Of a stretch of DNA of 64,000 nt, positions 27,301 through 38,537 are shown piece by piece. Source of the stretch: Neckera pumila (taxonomy: Eukaryota > Streptophyta > Bryopsida > Hypnales > Neckeraceae); assembly GCA_963969595.1 (NCBI GenBank), contig OZ018409.1:41553282-41617281 (forward strand). The letters are read 5' to 3'. The notes below the pieces were generated by a model. The model made no database searches. It had not been told where the DNA came from and saw only the letters and a program-made list of their open reading frames with translations. The translations under genes were made by a program, and so were the position numbers. Every line of letters begins with the position of its first letter. The stretch's first letter is position 1.

Positions 27301-27579
27301 TCGATAAGCCTCATCACGCTGCCGCGCGGCCTCCGTGATCAAAGCCTTCAAGCGCACGAAATTGGAGTCGCCCTCCGCTTTCGCAAGTTCCAGCACCTTC
27401 CGAGCCTGCCGCTCCGCTTCGAGCTCCACAGTAAGCTCCATCACACTCTTTTCTTCGATCATCGGAGTCTGAATTGGAGGAAGCTCCACGGGAGCGGCAT
27501 CGAGCTCTTCGTCTTCGTCGAAATCACTCAAGGCGCCTGCGGCCTCGCCCTCCTCTGTTGCGGCATCCACGCTCCCCAT
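24338..27579 (-). CDS. Plant coiled-coil protein (691 residues)
   Basis: Five exons on the minus strand: 27579-26140, 25859-25783, 25473-25383, 25005-24880, 24679-24338, joined in phase to 691 residues. The N-terminus is acidic and low-complexity, followed by almost continuous heptad-rich coiled coil (residues about 45-160, 205-300, 385-480 and most of the smaller exons). A less helical conserved block near residues 175-200 contains KYTGLQAIAYGFGKRVEEI. The C-terminus carries a Trp/Cys patch, WLDMCCPWLRNRR, then a short acidic end. I recall a similar arrangement in the Arabidopsis At1g24560-type coiled-coil protein, whose role is not well defined; that match is from memory. No transmembrane segment or signal peptide is evident. 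The coding part is distinctly GC-richer than the surroundings. The initiator ATG gives MGSVDAATEEGEAAG. Confidence 0.88.
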
Positions 27580-29057
27580 CGCTCTCTCACAGACCCGTCT
27601 CTCGGCCTCGTCTCACTATGTACATTGAAGCTGTGGATCGTGTTTTGCCGAAAGGGATCTACCTATAGGGGGAGTCCATGAAAGAGAGATTTAGGGTTTG
27701 GTGCTCATCATTGGAGTCGGTCCCGTTGAAAATCGATCGCACCGCTTGTGTGTCTTGCTTCAGCACAACCTACGTGTCGAATAAGAGAACAGGAAACGTA
27801 ATAGTGAGCACCTCGAAATTGTTTATCTTATGAGCACACGGATTTATCCTACAAGCGAACAAGCGTGTGTGTGACACTAATTTGCCAAAGTTACGGTAAC
27901 TACACCTAAAATTGCACGGTTCCTAAAACCGCACATTGAATATTCTTGCCTAAAATGTAGTCCCACTAATCATATGACTCTATGATCACTTTTAGGTACA
28001 TCTATTTTCAGCACTTTGAAAATTTGTAGTTTATTCACACGGTGTCCAAAAAATGCATTCTAAGAGAATCCAGATCCCGTTTTTACGTACTACCAATGGG
28101 ATCCTACCAAGAAAATTAATATAATAGTGAAAACCAGATTGAATCATGTTGAATTGCTTAAATTGTGCAATTTAAGCTGCAGTTATTTTACACTATTTGC
28201 AAATAGTGCAGACTGAAGTAGTGTATTGTACTAATTTCTTCAAAATCAAAAATCAAAATTAGTAGCAACACTAATTTTGTACCAACACTAAATTTTTCCT
28301 CACAATTTCTATAAAGAATTATACCTTGGCCAACTCCAAAGTTCAGGTACATTCATAACATGATACAAAATAGTATGAAAAGAATTTTTGGTTGCAATCA
28401 TATGTAAATGGAATAATTTATTCTTATTTTTCAATGATGGAACCACATGTATTCTACAAATTAGGGCTTGATTAACTTCCATTGAAGATTGAAGGTTTGG
28501 GGCCTTATTTTTTGCTAGTGACAAAAAGAGAGTTTTATCGTTCAATTTTGGAGTTTGGTGATGGAGCAGTGAAAGTTTATAAATTTTAGTTACCTAGTAT
28601 AAATGGTATTTTATATTTGGAAAAACTTGACTTTCAGGCCTAAGCTAGTGGCTTCTCCTAGAGAATAATAAGTTTCTTATTGGGCTATTGTAGATATTCA
28701 ATGTAATTAGAAATGGAAGGGTTACAAATGTAATTGTTGTGATGGTCTTTGGATTGGATTGACTTAGAGTTTGACGTGTACAAAATCTACTTATTAAATG
28801 TTAGAATTTTTCAAAGCTTGATTTTAGATTTGTGCAAATTAGAGCAGATTCTAGTGACTTTACACTTTTAAATTTTTACATAAGATATTTAGAATGATTT
28901 CTAATCATCAAGTTCAACAAATATGACTATATTTCTCTCATTTTTTTATTAATACTTATTGAAAAAGTCATCATTCTTTTAATTTCCATTTCAATGCAGG
29001 CATTTTAAATGGAAATGTCTAAACCATCAATAAATTTACACTCATTTTACTATTGTA
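27580..29057. other. Upstream region of the coiled-coil gene
   Basis: The first few hundred bases are presumably promoter and leader of the coiled-coil gene. The rest is AT-rich with no gene that can be supported. Confidence 0.5.
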
Positions 29058-29616
29058 CTCCCTCCGTCTCGAAATAAATCCGGGGTTTCTTGAAAATGGT
29101 TGGATTAGTGTGTGAGTTGTTCCTACTCTCAAGGGGTTGTGCAAATACTATGGCTTTTAGTCAACCCCACTAGACATGAAAAGGTGGGAGTTAAGTATGA
29201 AGTGATGCATTTTGGAAAGAGGTGTTGAAATTGAAAAAAGTCTCCCTTTTAGGCACTGCTCCGGTGCTATAGTTTCTGTTCAATCTCAGTCAAACCTTGC
29301 TTCTATGAACTCTGAGAGCATCTTCCAAAATCAATTCCGATGATGCCTTGCCATTGGACTCTAGGAAACTATTCTCAAACACCTTTGATGAGGTGCTCTT
29401 CTTTTTTTTGATACATTCCACGTTTGTTAAAAAAGTCTTCACAACTAGAAGTTTAGAACATAGACCATTAGAAGGGATTTGGAGGTCCTAAAGGGCCGTT
29501 TCAAGCCTGTTCCCCGGATGTTGTTCCCATGGCAGATCGGAGAACGTCAGTTATTAGAATTTTTTTCTTTTTTCTTTTTAAAAAAAGTTTTTTTTTTTGA
29601 AAAATCTAAAATGAAA

Positions 29617-29656
<40 letters not shown>

Positions 29657-30113
29657 GGTGATGTGGCAGTCGTTCTACCACGTCACGCAGCAGCTGTAAG
29701 GCTGTTCCCCCGACCCTAGCAGCCGAGGGAACTCGCAACCCTTCAAAGGGGCTGAAAAACATCTAATGCATCCTTCCGGCATCATATTTTGAACACTCTC
29801 TCTTCAGATTGTAAACAAACTCCAAGATTTTAGTAAGCAATTAAACTTAATGAAGTCCAGATAGTTGATCAATCTGTTCATCTTGCATATGTAAGGTGGG
29901 TACCTCCAAACAACCAATTTTTGGTACTGAGCCTAGTTATAATTATTAGAGTGGTTAAATTTACATATATTCTTGTTGGCAAGTGAAAGGAGATTCCAAC
30001 ACACCAAAGAACGTAACATTTGGATACTCTATGCAAAAGTTATTAAGAAACACCAAATTTAATTTGGGACAAGTATATATGGAACCCCGGGATTTATTTG
30101 GGGACAGAGGGAG
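29058..30113. mobile_element. Stowaway-like (Tc1/mariner) non-autonomous element
   Basis: The left end reads CTCCCTCCGTCTCGAAATAA and the right end in reverse complement reads CTCCCTCTGTCCCCAAATAA. Both are flanked by TA (29056-29057 and 30114-30115). These match the classic Stowaway terminal sequence of plant mariner elements. At about 1056 bp it is longer than most Stowaway MITEs and holds no transposase frame. An (AAT)n microsatellite sits inside at about 29617-29655. Confidence 0.85.
29617..29655. repeat. (AAT)n microsatellite
   Basis: About 13 tandem AAT units inside the Stowaway-like element. Confidence 0.95.
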
Positions 30114-31500
30114 TACTAAATAGATTGATGTTTGTTCAAAAACCTTTGATTCATTTGATTTTAATTAATTCTTTAACCCCCTAGAGTCCCAAGTGTCCTA
30201 TATAAGAACAATTGAAGGTTTGATTTGGTTCCTCTTGATCTCAATTTTTTGCAAGACTTTTTGAAACCTTTTTGAATCCCTTAAAAAATAATCCAATTCT
30301 TTGTCTTTGCAAGATGTATCTAACAATCTATATTTGGATTTTGAATGACAATTCAAATTTGCAATTTTTTGCATTGAAAAATTTGATAAAAAACTTAATA
30401 GTAGCTTTGAGGTTGTTCGTGGCCTAGAAGAGGATGGAAACTTATCATTGATTAGTCATTTGAACAAGCTACATGATGCCCATATAAAGAAGGTTCTGAA
30501 GTCTAAATTTGGATATCCCTTCGAAGATCTCACATGTCCTTTTACAGTTAATATAGGAAACATATTAATTTTTGGAGAACATGAATTTATTTATATTGAT
30601 GTCTTGAAGAAAACATTATGCCTTACTAAGCTCAAAGTAGTCAAGCTTAGGTAGCAAGAAATATCACAAATATTTGAAATTAAATATTTTAAAAAGAAAT
30701 TCTAATTTTAAATTCTAAAATTTGCAATGATTTAAAGCCTAAAAATATGTTTATCCAAAGCAAGTCAGTTTTCTTTATTTCTTATGTTTTTAAAGTCTAA
30801 CCAAAGGCCTATTACTTAACTTGTTCAAGTATATTAGGATGTCATTGTAACATTTAGAGTGGAAAACTCCACCAACTGCAATATCATAATACTTAAACTT
30901 CAAAAATAATATTTTATTGCTTCAAGTAAAGGTGAAGTTTTGTCTTTCGAGACATTTAATTAGTGCAACATGTGACTAGCCTACAACTTGTGTATTTTAT
31001 TTAATATATTGGAAAATGAGTAGAGGCCAAATGAAAAGAAACAACAAAAAAATTTTACAGTCATCTAAAAAAATTATTAAGTTGGAAAACATGGAAGATG
31101 AAAGAATTTCTAAAATTACTAGTAACTTTGACCTAAAATTAATAAATGTTAATATCAACGACAAGAATATTCTAGTTAGCAAATATATCCTATGCTTATG
31201 TTTTTATTTGAATATGTGAAAAATTTATTCATCATTGATTAATATATTATTTTCTCCTTCATTGGCTACAAAACAAAACTCTTCATAATTTTCAAAGATA
31301 GCGCTAAGGTAGGACATCTAAATTTTATTTATTTTTAATTTTCTATTATAAGATCAAAGATAAAAGGATTCATTTTTCTAGAAGGCATTTGATAGGAGAT
31401 TTTCATGCACCAAAGAACACATCATTAAGACACCACATGCAAAATTTACACAAGGTCAAAGCATTAGAAGAAATTTTAGCCAAAGTGACAAGCAAAGCTA
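30114..31500. other. Gene-free AT-rich stretch
   Basis: Very AT-rich. A 68-codon frame near 30448-30654 and another near 31016-31219 lack recognisable features. Nothing can be supported. Confidence 0.5.
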
Positions 31501-32344
31501 TTTAAATGTAGGCTTGACTTTTGCAAAAGTGGCCAAAGTAAGCAATCAATTGGTCTGACTTTTGCAAAAATAGTCAGGCCATAACTATTTTTATGACTTT
31601 AAAATGTATCTGACTTAATTGGATTTAAATTGACTTAATTGAAACAATTGTCCATTGAACACCATTTGTAATAATGAGTGAAGATACATACCCCATATAA
31701 GTTGTTAATCCTACGACTACCCCACTTCCATAAAGTGCTCCTCTTTTCATGTCATAACTCTCCAATTGTCAATGAAATTAGTACTTCACATTGCCACCAA
31801 AAAAAATTGGTGGTTGATGGTCATTTAATTATTTTTAGACATTTTTTTTGGGCACAATTTGGTTTGAGTGCAAGGTGCATTCAAATACAAAATGTTAAAA
31901 ATCAAGATTAAGATGCATTAGAGTACCTTAACCTTGATTTTCTAATACTTTGTATTTGTATTTTAACCATTGCCGAGCATCTTACATCGTCACTTCAGGT
32001 GAGCAAGTATAGGAAAATAAATAATTCGTAAGTAAAAAAATTAATTTGCAAGGTCCTCGGAGGGTTGTAGGGTAATCCTTTAGAGGCCTTGTATTTTTCT
32101 AATGTCAGAGTGTGAATTTTGTGAAAGACATTAGGACTCCAACAATGAGGGTGTAATAGTAGCCTATTTAATAATCAACCGTGTGAACATATATGGTGAT
32201 TAATTGAGAAGTTAATCAAACTCAATGAAATTAAACAAAATGAAGTAGATTTTCAAGCTAGTTGCAAAAAAATTAGAGAACTTTTACATTTTCCAACTAG
32301 CTTCTAGAGCCAATTAATTTAGGGTGTTTGAAGATGTAAAGAGA

Positions 32345-32870
32345 AGCTCTTTATGTATACATGGGGTGGTAGGAGGTAGAACAACATGTGGGATATATAA
32401 TTAGAATTTGTATTTTTTCAACTGCTCATAGTTAAGTTTAAAGTAGGCATTGTGTTAAAACTAGAACTCATTTAGGCATAGTAGAATAATTTTTTTCAAA
32501 AAAATTTGAAATAAAAAAATTTGAGAATCAAGCTTGTTTCATTTCCAAAAAGTCTGTTTGAGGTTTACAACCTCCAATAAAAAGTTATGGACAAAATTCA
32601 GAGAAGGTGTTTGAAAATGTCACAGAAAATATCCCTTTCAATCTCTTTTAGGATTTTGTCCATAACTTTTTATTGGAGGCTCTAAACCTCAAATAGATAT
32701 TTGCAAATAAAAACTAGCTTGAAATTCCAACTTTATTTAGTTCAAAGTTTTAAGAAAAAAATCATTTACTATGCCTAAATGGGGTCTGAAATTCTAGTTT
32801 TAACACAATTCCTGCATTTGACAATGAGTGATCTCTTTTCTAAATATCCCATATAGTTTGAAGATTTACT
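32345..32870. mobile_element. Decayed fold-back MITE, copy 1
   Basis: An inverted repeat with arms such as GTGTTAAAACTAGAAC on the left and CTAGTTTTAACACAA on the right, centred near 32620. The left margin (ATACATGGGGTGGTAGGAGG) matches the left arm of the copy at 34880-35500; the right outer arm has diverged. Arms include a shared block reading TCCATAACTTTTTATTGGAG. Confidence 0.75.
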
Positions 32871-33898
32871 ATGGACAACTGATTTATCTATAAAAATAAC
32901 CTTTTCACCCTTCTTTCTCACCAATTGTCAATGAATTAAGTATATCATGATGCCACTAAAAAAAATCTTGATGGAAGATGTCTTTGGACTATTTTTGACA
33001 TTTGCTTTTTTTTTCATAATTTGGTTAGAAAACAAGGTATGCAATAACCAGGGTTAAGGTGCATTACAATACGTAAGTCCTATCTTGATTATTTAACTAC
33101 TTGTACTATCTTGGATTTTGAACCACTAACAGTCATCAGACATCGTGCCTTTGAGTGATTGACTATAGGGGAAAAACAAATCATTAAGCAAAGTTAAATA
33201 TAATCTTGGGATCCTTTCAGCAGCCTGAGCAGTCTTCCGGAGGGCTGAGAATTTCTCTAATGATGTTCTAAAATTTTTTTTTCAAGGATAGGTATATACT
33301 TGATGTAGTAAATGCATCTAGTATGAGTACCTGATTATGTGGCATTTTGGATGTTCCGACCTTAGTGGGAATTGAATATTTTAGAATTTTGCTTAGTACA
33401 AATCAATCTATTCAATCCAATTCATTAATTTTGAAAAATTATACTTTATAGATTTTTATTTTGAGATATGTATTAAAAAAGCCTAACTATACAATAGTTA
33501 TCAAAATGATGTCAACAAAAGTTTTATATGATGTAGTGTACCAGATTCAAATACATGAAGTTAATAGAACTTGTCTACATATATATTGCAAAGTCTTTTA
33601 AATATTAACTTTTATACTATATTTATAGATGTAATTATTCATAAAAAAATATTTTCTAACCATATAAATGTGATTTATAATTTAAAACTTGTACCTTGTG
33701 TATTCTAATCATTTCTCAACACTATTGCTTAATATAATACATCTTTACAAAACTTTACATACAAGCAAGGCTATACAGAACACATGTATCTTGATTATAA
33801 AACTTTGAACGAAGAGATGAGTCAAGGTGTTTATGCCTTTCAAGTGTTAATGATGCTAGCCAAAAATTCATCTTCCAATTTAATTTAATGGGAGCTTA

Positions 33899-34242
33899 GA
33901 GCATCTCCTGCACCCCACCAAAGAACCCCTCCACCTCTAATTTTTGGATGATAAGCAATCAATTCTAGTGTTTTCACAATGTATTTTCACTTTCCCCTTC
34001 AAATAAGGCCATATTTGAAGGTGTCACTTACCCCTCTATACACTATATACTCTCTTGGGATTAACAAGTCGTCAAAATAAATGATAGCTTACTTATTACT
34101 TTTGCAAGTTCTATGACTTGTGATTGATTGGAAGTATATTTTAGGGAGTTGCACTATTGGGGATACAAGTGACCATCCCTTCTACATTAGATGGATTTGG
34201 ATTGAAGGAGCCTGACTATTTGGAGGGCTGCAGGAGATGCTC
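33899..34242. mobile_element. PIF/Harbinger-like (Tourist-type) MITE
   Basis: Terminal inverted repeats GAGCATCTCCTGCA and its complement TGCAGGAGATGCTC, flanked by TTA on both sides (33896-33898 and 34243-34245). The corresponding place in unit B (about 46130) reads GGGAGCTAGCCAAGAC without the element, so this is an insertion. A three-base TTA duplication fits PIF/Harbinger. 344 bp, no coding frame. Confidence 0.85.
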
Positions 34243-34879
34243 TTAACCAAGACTAATTGAGACGAAGACTCTAATACTGAATTGTTAGAACCTAGAATTT
34301 ATTCGTGTGAATATCTGATGTTTCATCCATAATATAAAACTTGATGATTGTAAATACCTTCAAACTAAAGTTAGTCCAGTCATTCAAGATATCAAGTTAC
34401 AATACCTAAGGAAAATGAAAATAAAGTCCCTGATTGATGCTAAGTAATGCTGCTGTCAAAGTTGAGAAGAATGCAGTGCCGCAACTTTCTTCTGACGGTC
34501 TGGCGACCGTCACTGAGTGGCCGGGCTTTGCCTGGCTGTTAGTTGTGACTTAGTTTCTTAATGTGAGTGAGTGTTAATGTAGTGAAAAATTTTAAAATTT
34601 TCGCCAGGAGCTTGCCTCTCTGGTTCTCATAACATTCAGTAGCCTTCAAAGAGGTTGCCTTTCCCTCCCTAGACTCCTCATCCACGAAATTCATCCTCAA
34701 ATAATTAATGTCAGCTTAGGTGCTAGGATAGTGGCAGTATATCATGTTTTGTTTCATTTTCTTTGTTACTTTTTGGACCAAACATACAAATCAACAAATA
34801 GTTGTAGAACAAGATGTTGGCAAAGGATCCAATGAATAATGTATTACAACCATTTGTCATCAATTACATATTTTGAGTT

Positions 34880-35500
34880 CTCAAGTGAAAAGACAATTCT
34901 ATATATACACATGGGGTGGTAGGAGGTAGAACAACCCATGTGGGATAAATAAATTTGAATTTGTAGTTTCTCAAGCACTCATAGTTAAGTCAAAACCAAA
35001 AAATTGTTTTAAAAGTAGAATTTTAGACCTCATTTAGGCATAGTAAAATAACTTTTCTCAAAAAACTTTGAACTCAAAAAAGTTGGAAAATGAAGATAGG
35101 TTTCACCTCCAAAAAACCGTTTGGCACTTTGAATCTCCAATCAAAAGATATGGACAAATTTGAGAGAGAGGGTGGGAGTGGACATTTTCTTTAACATCTT
35201 TAAAAATCCTCTCTCTAGATTTGTCCATAACTTTTTATTGGAGATTCAAAGTGCCAAATGGATTTACGGGGGTGAAACTAATGTTCATTTAAAACCTTTT
35301 TTTAGTTCAAAGTTTTTTGAGAAAAGTTATTTTACTATGCCTAAATGAGGTTTAAAATTCTACTTTTAACACAATTTTTTTTTTTGACTTAACTTTGAAT
35401 GCTTGAGAAACTACAAGTTCAAATTTATTTATCCCACATGGGTTGTTCTACCTCCTACCACCCCATGTGTATATATAGAGTTGTCTTTTCAAATGAAAAT
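34880..35500. mobile_element. Fold-back MITE, long near-perfect palindrome
   Basis: Arms of about 280-300 bp: TATATACACATGGGGTGGTA on the left returns as its complement TACCACCCCATGTGTATATA on the right, and internal blocks such as CTCATTTAGGCATAGTA also pair. The centre is near 35195. It would fold into one long hairpin if transcribed. A diverged relative is at 32345-32870. Confidence 0.88.
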
Positions 35501-35727
35501 ACAAAACATGAATGACAATAACATCAAAGTGATGCAATTCAAGCATTAAGATTATTGGTCTCTATTTTAATTGCCATTTTGAATAAGTTTGCTATTTGAA
35601 TTACAACTTTAATTCAAAGTACTTAATTTGTTGTTAATACCAATGTGCAGCTGCGACCTTGTAAGTGACTCAGATCCCTTGTTGTGCTCTGACAAGTTCC
35701 GCCAAGTGTCCTTGTAATTACTGATTT

Positions 35728-35788
35728 GGTGTGGAATATACCACACCATTTCATCCCTCGGATGAAATGATGTGGTATATTCCACATC
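35728..35788. repeat. Short perfect-type hairpin
   Basis: Two 29-nt arms (35728-35756 and 35760-35788) separated by three bases pair with only two differences, both of which could be G-U pairs in RNA. It lies inside the retroposon. Confidence 0.85.
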
Positions 35789-36299
35789 ATTCCGTCTAGG
35801 GAAGGCAGTCGCAGTGACTGCTACTGAATGTAATGCTGTGTACTGTTTCTCTTTCAATGGAAATTGTCCATGTGTTTTAAAAAACAAAAAAAAGTTGAGA
35901 AGAATGACGAGAGACAAGTTTGTGTAACAAATGATGCCAGTTAATTTATGGCGTCAATATCAATGTAAAAAAATACTAAAAATTAAAAAATAAATATTTG
36001 ACGGCACAGAGCACAGCGCGTATTCGTATGAATTATCAATCATACCGTCATGTAATGCTGATCAAATAACGGTTTTATTACCTAAGATGCAAATTAAGAG
36101 CATGTGCAGTCCAAACTCCAAAGCCACCAAAGCTACAGTAGGAATCTAGCAGACAAGAATGGTGGCTCCACTAACTGGTTCATTGAGCTGCATGTCTGTC
36201 ACTTACCGTAACTGCAAAAAATGATTTGCAAGCGTCACAATTATGGCAATGGCGGGCCAGTAACTCCCGACTCATCTCAATCTCCCAGCCTCCCACGCC

Positions 36300-36653
36300 T
36301 CTGGAGGTAAGTTACTGGCCCACTGTTGGTTTCTATAAGAAGGAAACCGTGACCATTTACGTATCTGCAGTAGTTCGTGTTTTCATGACTTGAGTATCAA
36401 TGAGCTAGCGAGAGAGGAGTGGATTAGCTTGGATTTGCACCTGGAGATTGGCACTTAGCGAGAACTTCTGAGTGAGCACTCGATCGATCAGTTGCGTGCG
36501 AACCGTGAGACTGCATCAATTCTGGCGCCCGGCCAAGTACTCCTTGTCAACATCGATCAGCTTCGACTCCCTTCCGATCCTCAACAAGTTGAAAGAGTGA
36601 GGCGTGCATTCACGTAACAGTGGCGAAAGTCGAGTATCCCACAGATTCATCAG
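36300..36653 (+). promoter_or_regulatory. Promoter and 5' leader exon of GTPase A-plus
   Basis: Sequence ending ACAGATTCATCAG followed by GTACTATAC (donor at 36654) is conserved in unit B (donor at 47234). In both copies an acceptor lies shortly before the coding ATG (GCGCAG ending at 37027; GTGCAG ending at 47594). This fits a non-coding leader exon with a roughly 370-bp intron. The reading frame across the leader is not conserved between copies (a four-base difference), which argues against it being coding. CTATAAGAAGG near 36336 is a possible TATA-like site. Confidence 0.6.
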
Positions 36654-37088
36654 GTACTATACTTTCAATTCAAACACATGCAAGAGGCTCCCAGATTATG
36701 TGATCGATCGATCGCCTCCCTATACTTTTCAATTTCCAGTTTGTTGATTGATTATCATTATACTACTATTGAGGCGTGCTTCCAGGTCATTGTACTAGTA
36801 CTATTTTCATCTCTTTGATGTCTCTTTGAACTAGCAAATGAGATCGGGATTGTGGGTGCACATCCATAAGTTTAGAATTAATGATCAGCTGCTTTCTTGA
36901 GGTCCATAGCCGGGTCCATTGGCTGGTTACACATCAATCAGCACTCCAATGTTTGTTCGAAATGGTAGCCCTACGTACTTCACATTCATCGATACCATTG
37001 CGCTCTGTTGTGTATGGTACCGCGCAGAAAACCTAAAACTGAACTTCGATCTCCGACCACAACTGACACTGCAAATCTAGCTGCAGCG

Positions 37089-38537
37089 ATGGGCAATGCA
37101 GGATCGGACATGGCCAGGGTAACTTTCCAAATCGTCAGTGGGTGTATTCTAGGATTGCTTGAAACCTTCATGAAGAAACCGCATGGAACTAATGACACAA
37201 TGCAGGCAATCCAGGAGAATAACGATTACCACGAGAAGGAACGCCAACGGCGCGAAGCCCAAGACGAAGAGCGGTGGCGAGAACAGGAAGCCTCCGCCAA
37301 GCGACGCGAAGAAGCAGCCCTTGATGCCGCCCGAAAGACATACGAAGATGCCATGCAAGCACGTGAAGAGGCTGCTGTACTGGCAGCCAAACAAATCGAA
37401 GTCGCTGCTAGAATGCGTGAGGAAACTGCCTGTGCTGCTGCAAAAGAACGTGAAGAAGCTGCTCTACTGGCCGTTCAACAGATCGAAGCCGCTGCACGAA
37501 CACGTGAAGAGGCGGCCCTCGCAGAAGCTGCAAAAGCCAAGGAAGCTCTTCACAAAGGCATCCGGCCTGTGGTCATGCCAACCCCAGAGCAAGTGGAAGC
37601 TGCACTGGAGCGGATGCAGTTCCCTCCCGAGAAGCTGCATTTTGCTGTTTGCGGCTCCTCTGGGAGTGGCAAATCGACAGTGATCAACGCTGTCCGCGGC
37701 CTTGGTTGCAAGGGTGACGGCACAGCGCGGGTCGGGGTGACGGAGTGCACGTCAGAAATCAGTCGTTACCCAGACCCTCGCAAGGAGCTTCCGTATTCGC
37801 GATTCATCTGGTATGATATTCCAGGCGCTGGAACTACGGCGGTGCCGGATTGGCAGTATTTCAATGACCAAGGACTCTTCGTCTTCGACTTCATCATCAT
37901 GGTCTACGACGTGCGTTTCACCAAAATTGACGTGGGCATCATCGAAAATTGCTTACGCTTTAATATACCGGTATTCATTGTGAGATCCAAGGCGGACCAG
38001 CATATTCAGAACATGATCAGAGCTGAAACTGACTATGAACCAGGTGACCCCGAGTACGATCAAATTTATCAGGATATGGCTGTCAGTTATATAAACGCCA
38101 CGCACTCAGATTTCTATAAGCATATGGAAAGCTTGGCGGAAAACAAAGATATTGACACAAGGCATCAACAGCTGATTTACAATCTGCGGGTTTACATCGT
38201 CTCGGCTTCCACGCTGCGGGGATTGTTGCAGACAAAGTCGAGTGTCAAGAAGGGGAAGGTCATCGATGAGACTGACTTGATTAAAGATATGCTCAGGGCG
38301 GCAGCTAGAAGGCGGTACTCGAACACGCCAGGTCAGACAAAAAAGAATTTGCTCAAAGAAGGAGAAGAGGCCCTTTCAGCAGGCCTTTCTTCTCTAGTAT
38401 TAAACGCTGGCACAGAGAAGACGAAGAAAGACTCCGACTATAAGCTAGTTGGAGTGATGGTCGACCCTAAAGCCAACGGGAATGAAGAACCTAATTCCAA
38501 TGGGAATGAGTTGAAGACAGTTCTACTGTCTACCTAG
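37089..38537 (+). CDS. IRG-type GTPase, N-myristoylation signal plus coiled coil (intact)
   Basis: A 482-residue protein in one coding exon. The start at 37089 is preferred over an upstream in-frame ATG at 37014 because the latter falls before the likely splice acceptor and is absent in the duplicate. The N-terminus MGNAGSD fits N-myristoylation (Gly2, Ser6). Residues about 43-155 are Ala/Glu/Arg coiled coil with repeated REEAALLA-type units. The G domain has P-loop GSSGSGKST (189-197), G3 DIPGAGT (243-249), and RSKAD (299-303) in the G4 position, with QYFNDQGLFVFDFI and FTKIDVGIIENC between. This pattern matches IRG-type G domains, including the fungal members; animal IRGs act on intracellular membranes in cell-autonomous immunity. 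A role in the plant is inference. The Asn/Glu-rich tail ends in TVLLST. Confidence 0.88.
   Translation: MGNAGSDMARVTFQIVSGCILGLLETFMKKPHGTNDTMQAIQENNDYHEKERQRREAQDEERWREQEASAKRREEAALDAARKTYEDAMQAREEAAVLAAKQIEVAARMREETACAAAKEREEAALLAVQQIEAAARTREEAALAEAAKAKEALHKGIRPVVMPTPEQVEAALERMQFPPEKLHFAVCGSSGSGKSTVINAVRGLGCKGDGTARVGVTECTSEISRYPDPRKELPYSRFIWYDIPGAGTTAVPDWQYFNDQGLFVFDFIIMVYDVRFTKIDVGIIENCLRFNIPVFIVRSKADQHIQNMIRAETDYEPGDPEYDQIYQDMAVSYINATHSDFYKHMESLAENKDIDTRHQQLIYNLRVYIVSASTLRGLLQTKSSVKKGKVIDETDLIKDMLRAAARRRYSNTPGQTKKNLLKEGEEALSAGLSSLVLNAGTEKTKKDSDYKLVGVMVDPKANGNEEPNSNGNELKTVLLST

Larger units (their letters stand above)
34474..35890. mobile_element. Retroposon insertion with 16-bp target duplication
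   Basis: AAAGTTGAGAAGAATG occurs immediately left (34458-34473) and right (35891-35906) of this 1417-bp segment. The right end before the duplication is A-rich. The paralogous site in unit B (about 46532-46553) has one such site and no insert. Long variable-length duplication plus an A-rich tail indicates LINE-type target-primed integration. It has no long open frame, so it may be a SINE-like or truncated element or a processed transcript. A fold-back MITE (34880-35500) is nested inside, and a 29-bp hairpin lies at 35728-35788. Confidence 0.85.

Noticed and set aside
30165..30195. TTTAACCCCCTAGAGTCCC resembling a TTAA element end
   Set aside because: No matching opposite end was found within 1.5 kb.
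37183..37683. 166-codon frame inside the unit A GTPase
   Set aside because: It is a shifted frame over the repetitive coiled-coil coding region.
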